64,000 bases of DNA, taken from Flavobacterium suncheonense GH29-5 = DSM 17707. Its GTDB lineage: Bacteria; Bacteroidota; Bacteroidia; Flavobacteriales; Flavobacteriaceae. Shown here piece after piece: positions 46,888 through 54,621 of the stretch. Location: assembly GCF_000430025.1 (NCBI RefSeq), contig NZ_AUCZ01000007.1, forward strand, positions 1 through 64,000, written 5' to 3'. The position numbers and the translations under genes are program-made. The notes below the pieces were generated by a model. That model was not told the origin of the DNA and did no database searches. It was given only the letters and a program-made list of their open reading frames with translations. Every line of letters starts with the position of its first letter. The first letter of the stretch is position 1.

Positions 46888-46950
46888 AAAAAAAATCAAA
46901 AGTAAAAGTTTGATTTATAACTTTTTATTACGAAAAAAGATTCCTTAAAA

Positions 46951-46986
46951 AAATAGGGCTGTTCAGTATTTTGAACAGCCCTATTT
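46951..46986. terminator. Bidirectional terminator between repeat copies A and B
   Basis: A 15-bp perfect stem, AAATAGGGCTGTTCA (46951-46965) and TGAACAGCCCTATTT (46972-46986), with a 6-base loop and T-runs on both strands. It sits between two convergent genes, inside the pair of facing dispersed repeats. Confidence 0.92.
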
Positions 46987-46990
46987 TTAT

Positions 46991-47027
46991 TGCGAACCTT
47001 GTGCAAACCTTTGCGCTCTTTGCGGTT
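46991..47027 (-). repeat. Dispersed repeat family 1, copy B
   Basis: An inverted copy of the AACCGCAAAG repeat. It begins just past the stop codon of the PH/SHOCT gene and faces copy A across a terminator. Agreement with copy A is perfect over 26 bp and then drops. Confidence 0.8.
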
Positions 47028-47030
47028 AAA

Positions 47031-47753
47031 CTACATATACTGTAAAACTTCCGCTTTCAGTTTATCGTATTCGCCCTGAAGAATCAAACCGTTGTCCAAC
47101 AGTTTTTTATAATTCTGCAATTTGGCAAACAACTCTTCACTGGACATTTCGCTTAGCTTTTTCTCGCCGGAAGTTGCTTGCTGTACTGGTTCCTGAACAG
47201 CTGGAGCTGCAGGCATAATTTCCGCAAAGGATGTTACTTCTTCGGTTTCCACTTCTTCGACGATTTGCTCCGTCAATTCGCTAACGCTCGGGTCCTCCTG
47301 AATTGGTGCTGCTTCTACTATTGGAGCAGCTTCAGTAACCGGATTGGAAACCACAGGATTTTTCAACGCGTCCAATTGTTCTTTGGCAAAGGTGTACAAT
47401 TTGCGCGCCTGGTTTTTCGGAAGGTAATCGATTGTATGCGTCAATTCGTTTTTGGTGGAAAAGGTAAATTCGGCACCTAAAATTCCCTCTTTTACAAAGG
47501 AAGCGGCAATTTCATCCCAGTTGAAATCGATGAATTCCATAGACAAACCCAAATTTTTCGGTTTACAGATGATGATGCGCTTGTTAGTCACCACTATACT
47601 GTCCGGAAGAATGGTTACGGCCGGTTTTTTCTGTACGGCGATATAGCCCACTTCTTCGTTGGTCATTAACAGGTTTTCCAGTTTGGACGTGATTTTTTCA
47701 ATCGCTTTCGGATCCTGGTCTTCGTTTAATATTTTCTTTAAATTGTCGATCAT
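47031..47753 (-). CDS. Bacterial PH-domain protein with C-terminal SHOCT motif
   Basis: 240 residues. The N-terminal half (about 1-130) matches the bacterial PH (YokE-like) fold: EEVGYIAVQKKPAVTILPDS, VVTNKRIIICKPK and DFNWDEIAASFVKEGILGAE. A Glu/Ala/Pro/Val-rich linker (about 135-195) leads to a C-terminal SHOCT-type helical pair (KLLDNGLILQGEYDKLKAEV). The SHOCT motif usually marks small oligomerising or regulatory proteins. No signal peptide, so cytoplasmic. No operon partner is seen. Confidence 0.85.
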   Translation of the reverse strand: MIDNLKKILNEDQDPKAIEKITSKLENLLMTNEEVGYIAVQKKPAVTILPDSIVVTNKRIIICKPKNLGLSMEFIDFNWDEIAASFVKEGILGAEFTFSTKNELTHTIDYLPKNQARKLYTFAKEQLDALKNPVVSNPVTEAAPIVEAAPIQEDPSVSELTEQIVEEVETEEVTSFAEIMPAAPAVQEPVQQATSGEKKLSEMSSEELFAKLQNYKKLLDNGLILQGEYDKLKAEVLQYM

Positions 47754-47800
47754 AATGCTGTACTACGTTTAAAAAACTGCCGCAAAAGTAATGCCTATTT

Positions 47801-48166
47801 TTAAGATTCCAGCACTTCCTGCTGTTGTTTTTTCGTTAAACTCTTAAAAACCAAGTCGTAAGAATGGTCGATCAGCTTTTTCACCAAAGCATCCGGAACT
47901 GAAGCATTAATTTTCACGGTATTCCAATGTATTTTGCTCATATGGTAGCCGGCCTGAATATCGTCGTACTGCCCGCGCAATTCCAGTGCCCAATCCGGAT
48001 CGCACTTTAAATTGACACCCGGCGTTCCGTTTTCCCATTCCTGCAGCGAAGACAGAGCAAACATTTTTCCGCCTACTTTAAACACCAGCGTATCTTCATC
48101 AAACGGAAAATGCTCGGTGACGCCTTTTTTGGAGAGGCAATAGTCGTAATATACATCGATCGTCAT
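47801..48166 (-). CDS. MmcQ/YjbR-family DNA-binding-like protein
   Basis: A 121-residue single-domain protein of the MmcQ/YjbR family (CyaY-like fold). It shows FPFDEDTLVFKVGGKMFAL, VNLKCDPDWALELR and KIHWNTVKINASVPDALVKK in the usual order. The family is called DNA-binding from a structural similarity; biological role is unknown. Monocistronic by appearance, 47 bp upstream of the PH-SHOCT gene in the same direction. Confidence 0.92.
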   Translation of the reverse strand: MTIDVYYDYCLSKKGVTEHFPFDEDTLVFKVGGKMFALSSLQEWENGTPGVNLKCDPDWALELRGQYDDIQAGYHMSKIHWNTVKINASVPDALVKKLIDHSYDLVFKSLTKKQQQEVLES

Positions 48167-48289
48167 ATTTTGTACGATTTTTCTTGTTTTAAATTATTTT
48201 TATTAATTTTGAAATCTATTTCTTTCAAAATAGCTGATCGCGAGCAATCATTTTGTGAAATAAATTAAACTTAATTAATAAATTACAAC

Positions 48290-48792
48290 ATGAAAAAAAT
48301 CTTTTATTATCAAATTTAATTCTTTTCTGTATTTCTTTTGTATCTTGTGAGAACTCCGACAGTTTCAACGAGACTAAATCAAACAGCAGTTCTCTGTCAT
48401 CATTAGCTGCAAAAAAACAATATTATATTTATTTTGTAGACTGGGACGAATGGGGAAGGGCCAGTAAAGACTGCAAAAGCTGGGGACTCTGTAATTTTAC
48501 AGACTGTTGGTCTTGCTGCGTGGACGAAGGAGTGATAGTAAATTGTAAAGACAAAACCATAAATTATAACTCTGGAAAAATAGTCTTGGACACTGATACT
48601 AAACAAGGGTTTCTCTTTATTGAACTCAACGCTAATGACAGTATCCAAAACCAAGCAATTCTTAACAAAGAAACACTCTATATTGATAATGATTTAACCA
48701 GTACAAGAACTGTGTTATATAAAGGAGAATACGCTTTTGACCCTTCAATTGGAAAACATGGTGGTTATAAAATAAATGCTTCCGAATTATAA
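48290..48792 (+). pseudogene. Cysteine-rich lipoprotein gene, frameshifted at an A7 run
   Basis: The reading frame from about 48301 to the TAA at 48790 encodes a lipoprotein tail and a soluble domain, but has no start codon. An ATG at 48290 in another frame runs into the run of seven A at 48293-48299. With eight A the gene would read MKKNLLLSNLILFCISFVSC, a perfect lipoprotein signal, and give a product of about 167 residues. The mature part has the pattern Cys-x5-Cys-x4-Cys-x2-Cys-Cys, then VNCKDKTINYNS. The one-base loss may be real decay, slippage-based switching or a sequencing error. A shorter product from the GTG at 48520 lacks the signal. It lies upstream of a second small lipoprotein gene. 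Confidence 0.7.
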
Positions 48793-48796
48793 ACCC

Positions 48797-48822
48797 AAAG
48801 ACTGGCCTAAAAGCCAGTCTTT
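48797..48822 (+). terminator. Terminator after the cysteine-rich lipoprotein gene
   Basis: AAAGACTGGC (48797-48806), loop CTAAAA and GCCAGTCTTT (48813-48822) form a 10-bp perfect stem 4 bp after the stop codon. Confidence 0.85.
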
Positions 48823-48835
48823 ATTCAAAAAAGTC

Positions 48836-49390
48836 ATGAAATTCAAAACACTTATAGTTACAGCAGCAGTATTACTGGTATCATCTTGTAAAATAAATGG
48901 ATCATTCCAAGGATTGTACGGCTATTACAATAAAACAAATTTAAGGGTTCCAGAACTTTTCATAAATCACACAAACATAAGCAATTGTAATTTAAACGAA
49001 ATAACCAGCAACAAGATTGTTATAACCACAGGTGAATTACTTAAATCATGTATTCCCCAAGACAAAACCATCATTTATATGTGGTCACCCAAATGTCGAA
49101 GCAAATTTTGCTATGATTTAAATTTGTTGCAACAGCTATGCAATCAAAAAAAAATAAATTTACTTATCGTTGCCGAATATTATGATTTTAAAAGTATGAC
49201 AACAGAATACTATTTAAAAAATCCAATCTTCGGAATTGACACTGAGTATTACAAAACAAATCTCACTTCAAAATACAGTGCTCTTTTTTATGAAGATTTA
49301 ATAAATCAAAAGACAGTTGTTCACAGACTGCTCTACTTTGAAAAAGGAGTTTACAAAGACTCATATACTACCATCAATGAAATAAATTAA
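48836..49390 (+). CDS. Small lipoprotein with thioredoxin-like cysteine motif
   Basis: 184 residues from ATG 48836, chosen because it begins a lipoprotein signal ending LLVSSCKING (Cys near residue 18). An upstream in-frame TTG at 48776 would add residues across the terminator. The core strand-helix section IIYMWSPKCRSKFCYDLNLL is thioredoxin-like in layout, with a Cys-x4-Cys pair after Trp in place of the CxxC, and LLIVAEYYDF follows as a second strand. Possibly a TlpA/AhpC-like degenerate fold; no firm family. AT-rich, like its frameshifted neighbour, and unlike the genes on either side. Confidence 0.7.
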   Translation: MKFKTLIVTAAVLLVSSCKINGSFQGLYGYYNKTNLRVPELFINHTNISNCNLNEITSNKIVITTGELLKSCIPQDKTIIYMWSPKCRSKFCYDLNLLQQLCNQKKINLLIVAEYYDFKSMTTEYYLKNPIFGIDTEYYKTNLTSKYSALFYEDLINQKTVVHRLLYFEKGVYKDSYTTINEIN

Positions 49391-49395
49391 TAATA

Positions 49396-50163
49396 TTAAT
49401 AAATTTCAAAAATAACCGGCTTGCTCGGACTTGCATCATTCTCAAACGAAGCGATTTGCAGGTTGAGGATGTAGCTGCCGTCTGCTATTTTATCGTCAAC
49501 ATAAATCAGTTCGGTAATGGTACAATTCAATCGGGCATCATCATTTAACTGATTCACATCCTTTACATTCCAGAACGCTTTGTGCGCCAGTAATTTCCCT
49601 TCGTCGTGCTCTTTATCGACACTCGGCAAATCAATCAGCAGATGTTGAATAGCGCTTTCGCGGATAAAGGTCGCGGCTTCTTCCAAAAGGTACGGCCAGT
49701 TCGTATTCGAGTATTTTTTGGACGTTTTATCCGATGAATTCGGCAAGGTGCGAATGATGATGGCCTCCGGAACTTTTCCCTGTAAAGCCTTCTCGATTTG
49801 CGCTTTGGTGATAACAAAATCATCGCCTTGTGCTTCCGGAGTTACCGATACCACTTCCGCAGTAAAAAAGAACTGTTTCAGACATTGGTTGATACTGTAA
49901 AATTCGCGCGTAATGTGTCCCAGGCACTCCGTATGCGTGCCGTGCCCGTGCGGATTGAAAAAAATGTTGTTGAAATTCGTCGAAGAACTTCCTACCGACA
50001 CTTTTCCCACCCAATCCCCGAAACGAACGGGTTCGATTTCCGGTTTTTCGATGTACCAGGCAATAGGATTCTGCTCGGTATTGGACAAGGGCAACGAAAT
50101 GTCAAGTGGTTTCGACAAGTCGATTTTGTATTCTTGAGTATGGTGTTGAATTTTGGCTTTCAT
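49396..50163 (-). CDS. Cyclase-family (kynurenine formamidase-like) protein
   Basis: A 255-residue member of the Cyclase (PF04199-type) family of metal-dependent amide hydrolases. The metal site is HGHGTHTECLGHI, the usual HxGTHxD-like block with Glu in place of Asp, and a later ALQGKVPEAIIIRTL and HLLIDLPSVDKEHDEG match the family, with the second His ligand region. Kynurenine formamidase is one known activity; no tryptophan-catabolic neighbours are present, so substrate remains open. Cytoplasmic, no signal peptide. Repeat copy C starts 9 bp upstream of its ATG. Confidence 0.88.
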   Translation of the reverse strand: MKAKIQHHTQEYKIDLSKPLDISLPLSNTEQNPIAWYIEKPEIEPVRFGDWVGKVSVGSSSTNFNNIFFNPHGHGTHTECLGHITREFYSINQCLKQFFFTAEVVSVTPEAQGDDFVITKAQIEKALQGKVPEAIIIRTLPNSSDKTSKKYSNTNWPYLLEEAATFIRESAIQHLLIDLPSVDKEHDEGKLLAHKAFWNVKDVNQLNDDARLNCTITELIYVDDKIADGSYILNLQIASFENDASPSKPVIFEIY

Positions 50164-50171
50164 TTTGAATT

Positions 50172-50211
50172 AACCGCAAAGAACGCAAAGAGATGCGCTA
50201 AGTGCACTGAG
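50172..50211 (+). repeat. Dispersed repeat family 1, copy C
   Basis: A 40-bp copy starting AACCGCAAAGAACGCAAAG, directly beyond the start side of the cyclase gene and 3 bp from the end of the GxxExxY pseudogene. It faces copy D at 50601-50641 across that gene. Confidence 0.8.
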
Positions 50212-50213
50212 TT

Positions 50214-50594
50214 TTATAAGTTGTTTACGACTCTTCTTATTCCGTTTTTAATTAAAGAAACATTGAAATTCATTAAGAGCCCTAATTTACAGTTGGTCAA
50301 CTTCAAGTAAGTCAATAATTGGGCAAAATGAACATCATTTAACATTTCAACAGCCTTTATTTCTAATATCAATTTATTTTCAACTATAATATCAAGCCGA
50401 TAACCGACATCTAATTTTACTTCTTCATAAATCAATGGAAGAGGCTTTTGTTTTTCCACTTTAAGTCCGGACTTTTGAAGCTCATAAAATAAACATTCTT
50501 CCTAAGCACTTTCAAGAAGACCGGGTCCTAAATTTTGATGTACTTTAAGTGCACTATCAAATACAATTTTGGCTAATTCATTTTCTGCCATCAT
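50214..50594 (-). pseudogene. GxxExxY-family gene interrupted by a stop at the signature Tyr
   Basis: Reading on the minus strand from ATG 50594 gives MMAENELAKIVFDSALKVHQ and then LGPGLLESA, stop, EECLFYELQKSG. The stop (TAG, 50502-50504) replaces the tyrosine codon of the GxxExxY signature (G-L-L-E-S-A-Y). The rest, RLDIIVENKLILEIKAVE and LLTYLKLTNCKLGLLMNF, is a normal GxxExxY body, a PD-(D/E)XK-like fold. One base change would restore it. The gene is flanked by facing copies C and D of an intergenic repeat. A downstream restart at 50459 would make an 81-residue product without the N-terminal third. Whether it is dead or read through is open. Confidence 0.85.
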
Positions 50595-50600
50595 TAATTT

Positions 50601-50641
50601 CTTTTACGTTCATGGCGTATATCTTTGCGAGCTTTGCGGTT
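50601..50641 (-). repeat. Dispersed repeat family 1, copy D
   Basis: An inverted copy beginning directly after the hemW stop codon on the minus strand (AACCGCAAAGCTCGCAAAG). It lines up with copy A over about 40 bp, including the ACGCSATGAAC part. It flanks the GxxExxY pseudogene together with copy C. Confidence 0.8.
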
Positions 50642-50643
50642 GA

Positions 50644-51780
50644 TCAGATTTCCAAATTTAAGTAAAATAAATCCGATGCAATTCCGTCGCAGAAGAATTT
50701 TCCTTTTTTAGTGGTGCGCAAAATGTTGTTTTCCAGCTGCAACTTTTCGTCTTTAAGATAGCGTTCGGCATTTTCCAACAAATAATGCAGCATATTTTCG
50801 CCGAATTCCGCTTTAATTCTGTCTAGGGAAACGCCCCAAACGGTTCGCAATCCGGTCATGATGTATTCGTTGTAGCGGTCGGTTTCGGTTAAGGTTTCGA
50901 TTTCACTTGGCAATTTATTTTCGGCAAGCGATTTTAGATACAGACTGTTATTGGCGATGTTCCAGCTTCGGTTGGTACTGTTATAACTGTGTGCCGATGG
51001 ACCAATGCCTAAATATTTTTTCCCCAGCCAATACGCGGAATTGTTCTTCGAAAAATACTCCGGTTTCCCGAAATTCGACAATTCATAATGTACAAAACCG
51101 TTGGCTTCCAGTTTATCCACGAGCATCAGAAACTGTTCGTGGGCCACTGTGTCATCGGGTTGCGGAATAATTCCTTTTTTGATGAATTGCTGCAAAGCGG
51201 TTTTCGGCTCAACTGTTAACGCATAACTCGAAATGTGCGGAATGTTCAAATCCAATAACGTTTGAATATTTTTCAGCCATTTTTCGTTGGTCAAACCCGG
51301 TATGCCGTAAATCAAATCGGCGGTAATGTTGTTGAAATACTTTGTGGCGATTTCCAGGCATTTTTTGGCTTCTTCGGCGTTGTGGCCGCGGTTCATCAGT
51401 TGTAAATCTTCTTCAAAAAAAGACTGGATACCAATACTCAAACGGTTGATTTTATTTTCCGATAAGGCGATGATTCGCGCTTCGGATAAGTCGTCAGGAT
51501 TGGCTTCCACCGTGATTTCCGGAGTCTTGATGACGGTGTAATTCGCATATACTTCATCAATCAGCAGCTGCAAATCTGAAATTTCTAAAATGCTGGGAGT
51601 GCCGCCGCCGAAATATATGGTTTCGACCACTTCATCAGCAAATTCTTCTTTCCGCAGACGGATTTCTTTAGCCAACGCCTGCACCATTTCGTCTTTCTTC
51701 TTCAGCGAAGTCGAGAAATGAAAATCGCAGTAATGACACGCCTGCTTGCAAAAGGGAATATGGATGTAGATGCCGCTCAT
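50644..51780 (-). CDS. hemW: Radical SAM heme chaperone HemW
   Basis: A 378-residue radical SAM protein. The [4Fe-4S] motif is CKQACHYCDFHF (Cys-x3-Cys-x2-Cys) near residues 11-18, with an added downstream aromatic as in HemW and HemN. ETIYFGGGTPSIL and LSIGIQSFFEEDL follow, and the C-terminal HemN-like domain begins near residue 300 (YIMTGLRTVWGVSL). It delivers heme to membrane respiratory enzymes; earlier annotation as coproporphyrinogen III oxidase is no longer used for this subgroup. Monocistronic by appearance. Confidence 0.94.
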   Translation of the reverse strand: MSGIYIHIPFCKQACHYCDFHFSTSLKKKDEMVQALAKEIRLRKEEFADEVVETIYFGGGTPSILEISDLQLLIDEVYANYTVIKTPEITVEANPDDLSEARIIALSENKINRLSIGIQSFFEEDLQLMNRGHNAEEAKKCLEIATKYFNNITADLIYGIPGLTNEKWLKNIQTLLDLNIPHISSYALTVEPKTALQQFIKKGIIPQPDDTVAHEQFLMLVDKLEANGFVHYELSNFGKPEYFSKNNSAYWLGKKYLGIGPSAHSYNSTNRSWNIANNSLYLKSLAENKLPSEIETLTETDRYNEYIMTGLRTVWGVSLDRIKAEFGENMLHYLLENAERYLKDEKLQLENNILRTTKKGKFFCDGIASDLFYLNLEI

Positions 51781-51840
51781 ACTGCAAAATTAAAAAAGCT
51801 GTTGAATACAACAGCTTTTTTAAAATATTCTTTACGCTTA

Positions 51841-51880
51841 TTATTAATAAGTTACATAGGTTATTAATAAGTTTCATAGG
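51841..51880. repeat. 20-bp tandem duplication at a gene end
   Basis: Two adjacent 20-bp units, TTATTAATAAGTTACATAGG and TTATTAATAAGTTTCATAGG, differ at one base. The second contains the stop codon and last codons of the minus-strand lipoprotein gene. Confidence 0.85.
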
Positions 51881-52751
51881 AGGAGACAAAATCGCCTCCT
51901 GACACTGTTATTTGAGTTGAGTTCTCCGGATTTGTAGCAGTAAAACTAAAAGTCCCTTTAACAACTGTGAATTGTGTCCCTACAATTTTCTCTGTAATCG
52001 TTAGAGTTCCAGATGTTAAATAATCAACATAGGTTTGGGTAGCAGTATCAAATTTTGATATGATTACATTATTTACAGTCGAACCATTATTAAAGTTGTA
52101 AGTCCCTACTGAAGTATTATCATGATTGGAATTAAACGTTAAAGTATATTCACTGTTATTGTAATAGGTTAAAGCGATATCGCTTCCATTAAAAAAGCCC
52201 CCTGATTGATCATTGGTAGCACTCATAAACACATTACCCCCAATATTTGCTCGAAAACCTAAATCATTTACCATCGGCTGTATGTCTGTATATCTTACTT
52301 TAAAACTTCCGCTAATTTGAACGGTATTACCCCCTAAAACATACTGATCTTCGTACAAATCCCCTGTAAAACTTACTTCAACAGTTTTAGCCTGACTGTT
52401 TAATTCAATCAAATTCAGGGTAAAATAATGAGAAGGATAATTTCTGTAACTTGAATACAAATCATATACAGCTGCAGAGCTCGATGAAGTGGGATAAGTA
52501 TGTACATTCCCAATGTCTCCCAATTCATTAATCTCAAAACTTATTCCTAATCCATCTGCAGCAACAGCGGTAACTGCAATTGTTTGTTCACTTCTTTGTG
52601 CCTGAAATTGGGTTATGTTAACGGCCGCGCCTTCATAATTTAAATTAAAATATTCCCCATTAGACGAAGAAGAAGCATCATCACTGGAAGAGGAACAGGA
52701 AAACAAAGCCACTGCAACAAAAAATGCAGCTAAAAATCTAAAAATTTTCAT
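51864..52751 (-). CDS. Lipoprotein of unknown function
   Basis: 295 residues with a lipoprotein signal (VAVALFSCSSSSDD, Cys near residue 19) followed by a Ser/Asp-rich linker common in outer-membrane-exported Bacteroidota lipoproteins (SSSSDD after the Cys). The rest is beta-rich with small and polar residues (VVKGTFSFTATNPENSTQ near the C-terminus). No known domain is recognised. A similar C-terminal sequence occurs as an orphan fragment on the other strand at 52864-53058, so it belongs to a local or genome-wide family. Its stop codon falls within a 20-bp tandem duplication. Confidence 0.82.
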   Translation of the reverse strand: MKIFRFLAAFFVAVALFSCSSSSDDASSSSNGEYFNLNYEGAAVNITQFQAQRSEQTIAVTAVAADGLGISFEINELGDIGNVHTYPTSSSSAAVYDLYSSYRNYPSHYFTLNLIELNSQAKTVEVSFTGDLYEDQYVLGGNTVQISGSFKVRYTDIQPMVNDLGFRANIGGNVFMSATNDQSGGFFNGSDIALTYYNNSEYTLTFNSNHDNTSVGTYNFNNGSTVNNVIISKFDTATQTYVDYLTSGTLTITEKIVGTQFTVVKGTFSFTATNPENSTQITVSGGDFVSSYETY

Positions 52752-52863
52752 ACGTTAGGTTTTATAATTTTGACAAATATATACTGTTTTTTAATTTTAT
52801 AATTCAAAATTTTATCAGCTTTATTTTAAGCAGTTCATTTATAAATCTTTATTCATCAAATAA

Positions 52864-53058
52864 GAAAAAATCGACAACAATAACGATGAATTTGAAAGCA
52901 CGAAAGAAGGAACTATTATCATTACGGCTGTTAACCCTACCACAAAAATTGTAACTGGGACATTTACCTTTACTACTTCAAATGATGCCAATGAGCCTAG
53001 CGCACCGGTAAACTATACCGTTACCAACGGAACGTTCAACTACAAATACATGGATTAA
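52864..53058 (+). pseudogene. Orphan C-terminal fragment of a lipoprotein of the neighbouring type
   Basis: The plus-strand frame 52864-53058 has no start codon but reads DEFESTKEGTIIITAV, then TKIVTGTFTFTTSNDA and NYTVTNGTFNYKYMD, stop. The gene at 51864-52751 ends with the same scheme (GTLTITEK, VKGTFSFTATNP, TQITVSGGDF). It is the last 64 or so residues of such a protein with the N-terminal part missing. The 347-bp stretch from 52752 to 53098 holds only this remnant and AT-rich sequence. Confidence 0.65.
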
Positions 53059-53098
53059 TTAAAATTTCAATTATAAAAAGTAGTCAACAGATTTTTGG

Positions 53099-53653
53099 CT
53101 ATTTTTTTATTCTGTTTTCATTCTGTTTTACAAACGCGTCCCAACCGGAATAACTTTTCCCCACTTCCACTCTGCCGGAATTGAAAAAATGACAAACCGC
53201 TGCCGCCAATCCATCGGTGGAATCCAGATTTTTGGGTAATTCTTTCAGACCAAGCAACTGCTGCAACATTTTGGCAACCTGTTCTTTACTAGCGGTTCCG
53301 TTACCGGTGATGGCCATTTTGATTTTCTTGGGCTCGTATTCGGTAATCGGGATTTGTCGGGACAAACCTGCAGCCATTGCTACGCCCTGAGCGCGTCCTA
53401 ACTTTAACATCGACTGTACGTTTTTGCCGAAGAACGGTGCTTCAATGGCAATTTCGTCGGGATGATAGGTGTCAATTAGCTCAATGGTGCGCTCGAAAAT
53501 ACGAGCCAAACGCATGTAATGGTCGTCCATTTTGTTGAGTTGCAATTCGTTCAACTGAATGAATTCCATCTTTTTGTTCACCACGCGGATCAGTCCGAAA
53601 CCCATGATGGTCGTTCCGGGATCAATGCCTAAGATAATGCGTTCGTTTGCCAA
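53099..53653 (-). CDS. ruvC: Holliday junction resolvase RuvC
   Basis: Cuts Holliday junctions made during recombination, with RuvAB. It has 184 residues, normal length. GIDPGTTIMGFG holds the first catalytic Asp (about residue 10), AIEAPFFGKNVQS the Glu, and the C-terminal AAAVCHFF with NLDSTDGLAAA the last two Asp. Cytoplasmic. Divergent from a flippase-like gene with a 23-bp gap, so the promoters overlap. Confidence 0.96.
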   Translation of the reverse strand: MANERIILGIDPGTTIMGFGLIRVVNKKMEFIQLNELQLNKMDDHYMRLARIFERTIELIDTYHPDEIAIEAPFFGKNVQSMLKLGRAQGVAMAAGLSRQIPITEYEPKKIKMAITGNGTASKEQVAKMLQQLLGLKELPKNLDSTDGLAAAVCHFFNSGRVEVGKSYSGWDAFVKQNENRIKK

Positions 53654-53676
53654 TTTAAATTCGTTATTTTGTACCG

Positions 53677-54621
53677 ATGATTTCCGTATCCGACAAAACT
53701 AAACAATTCCTGGTTCTTATTATCAAACTTTTGATTGTAGGAGGCGCTTTTTATTTTATCTACAACCAATTGGCCAACAACGATAAGCTGGATTGGGGGA
53801 AATTCATCACGCTTTTAAAAGAAAAGCAGTCTTTCGGCAACATCGCCCTGATTTTGTTCCTGACGTTTTTAAACCGTTTTCTGGAAATTCTGAAATGGCA
53901 GAATCTGGTTAAAGTCATCCGCAGCATTTCGGTTGGCGAAGCTTCGAAGCAAGTATTAGCCGCTTTAACTGCCGGATTGTTCACTCCAAACGGCATCGGG
54001 GAATACGCCGGAAAAGCGCTTTTTTTCGAGAAATCGCAAGCAAAGAAAATTGTCTTTTTAAATCTTATCTGCAACGGGATTCAGATGGTGCTGACGATAC
54101 TTTTCGGCATTTTCGGGTTATTCTATTTTAATGCGAATTTCAACGTGATTACCCCAACCACCGTGGGTATTTTATTCGGCGCTTTGACGGTGCTGCTCCT
54201 GATTTTATTCTTCACAAAGGGAATCAGCATTAAAGGCTATTCGCTGGAAAAACTGATTCACAAGATCAATGAAATTCCAAAACCCATCCATCGGCAAAAC
54301 ATTTTATTAGCCGTCGGCCGCTATTTGGTTTTTTCGCATCAATATTATTTCCTATTTTTAATTTTCGAAGTTGATTTGCCGTATTGGCTGTTGATGGCGA
54401 CGATAACGAGCGTTTACTTTTTGGCATCTTCCCTGCCTACGTTCCAGTTTTTGGATTTTGCGGTAAAAGGAAGCGTAGCCGTGTATTTTTTCGGATTGCT
54501 GGGCGTAAACGAATGGGTTGTGGTTTTTATCAGCACGCTAATGTGGTTTTTAAACACGGTGATTCCGGTTACCGTTGGCAGTTATTTTGTCTTAAATTTT
54601 AAAGCGCAATGGAAATCGTAA
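53677..54621 (+). CDS. YbhN/UPF0104-family membrane protein (flippase-like)
   Basis: A 314-residue membrane protein with about seven to eight helices, matching the lysylphosphatidylglycerol synthase transmembrane (YbhN/AglD) superfamily. The conserved block AALTAGLFTPNGIGEYAGKALFF (residues about 90-112) and LASSLPTFQFLDFAVKGSVA are the family signatures. Members are thought to move or flip lipid-linked substrates. It overlaps the glycosyltransferase start by 13 bp, so the pair is coupled, which suggests a joint role in a lipid-linked glycan step. Substrate unknown. Confidence 0.88.
   Translation: MISVSDKTKQFLVLIIKLLIVGGAFYFIYNQLANNDKLDWGKFITLLKEKQSFGNIALILFLTFLNRFLEILKWQNLVKVIRSISVGEASKQVLAALTAGLFTPNGIGEYAGKALFFEKSQAKKIVFLNLICNGIQMVLTILFGIFGLFYFNANFNVITPTTVGILFGALTVLLLILFFTKGISIKGYSLEKLIHKINEIPKPIHRQNILLAVGRYLVFSHQYYFLFLIFEVDLPYWLLMATITSVYFLASSLPTFQFLDFAVKGSVAVYFFGLLGVNEWVVVFISTLMWFLNTVIPVTVGSYFVLNFKAQWKS

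Noticed and set aside
48776..48835. Upstream TTG start of the second small lipoprotein
   Set aside because: The added stretch is encoded by the terminator of the preceding gene and lacks signal-peptide character; ATG 48836 starts a clear lipoprotein signal.
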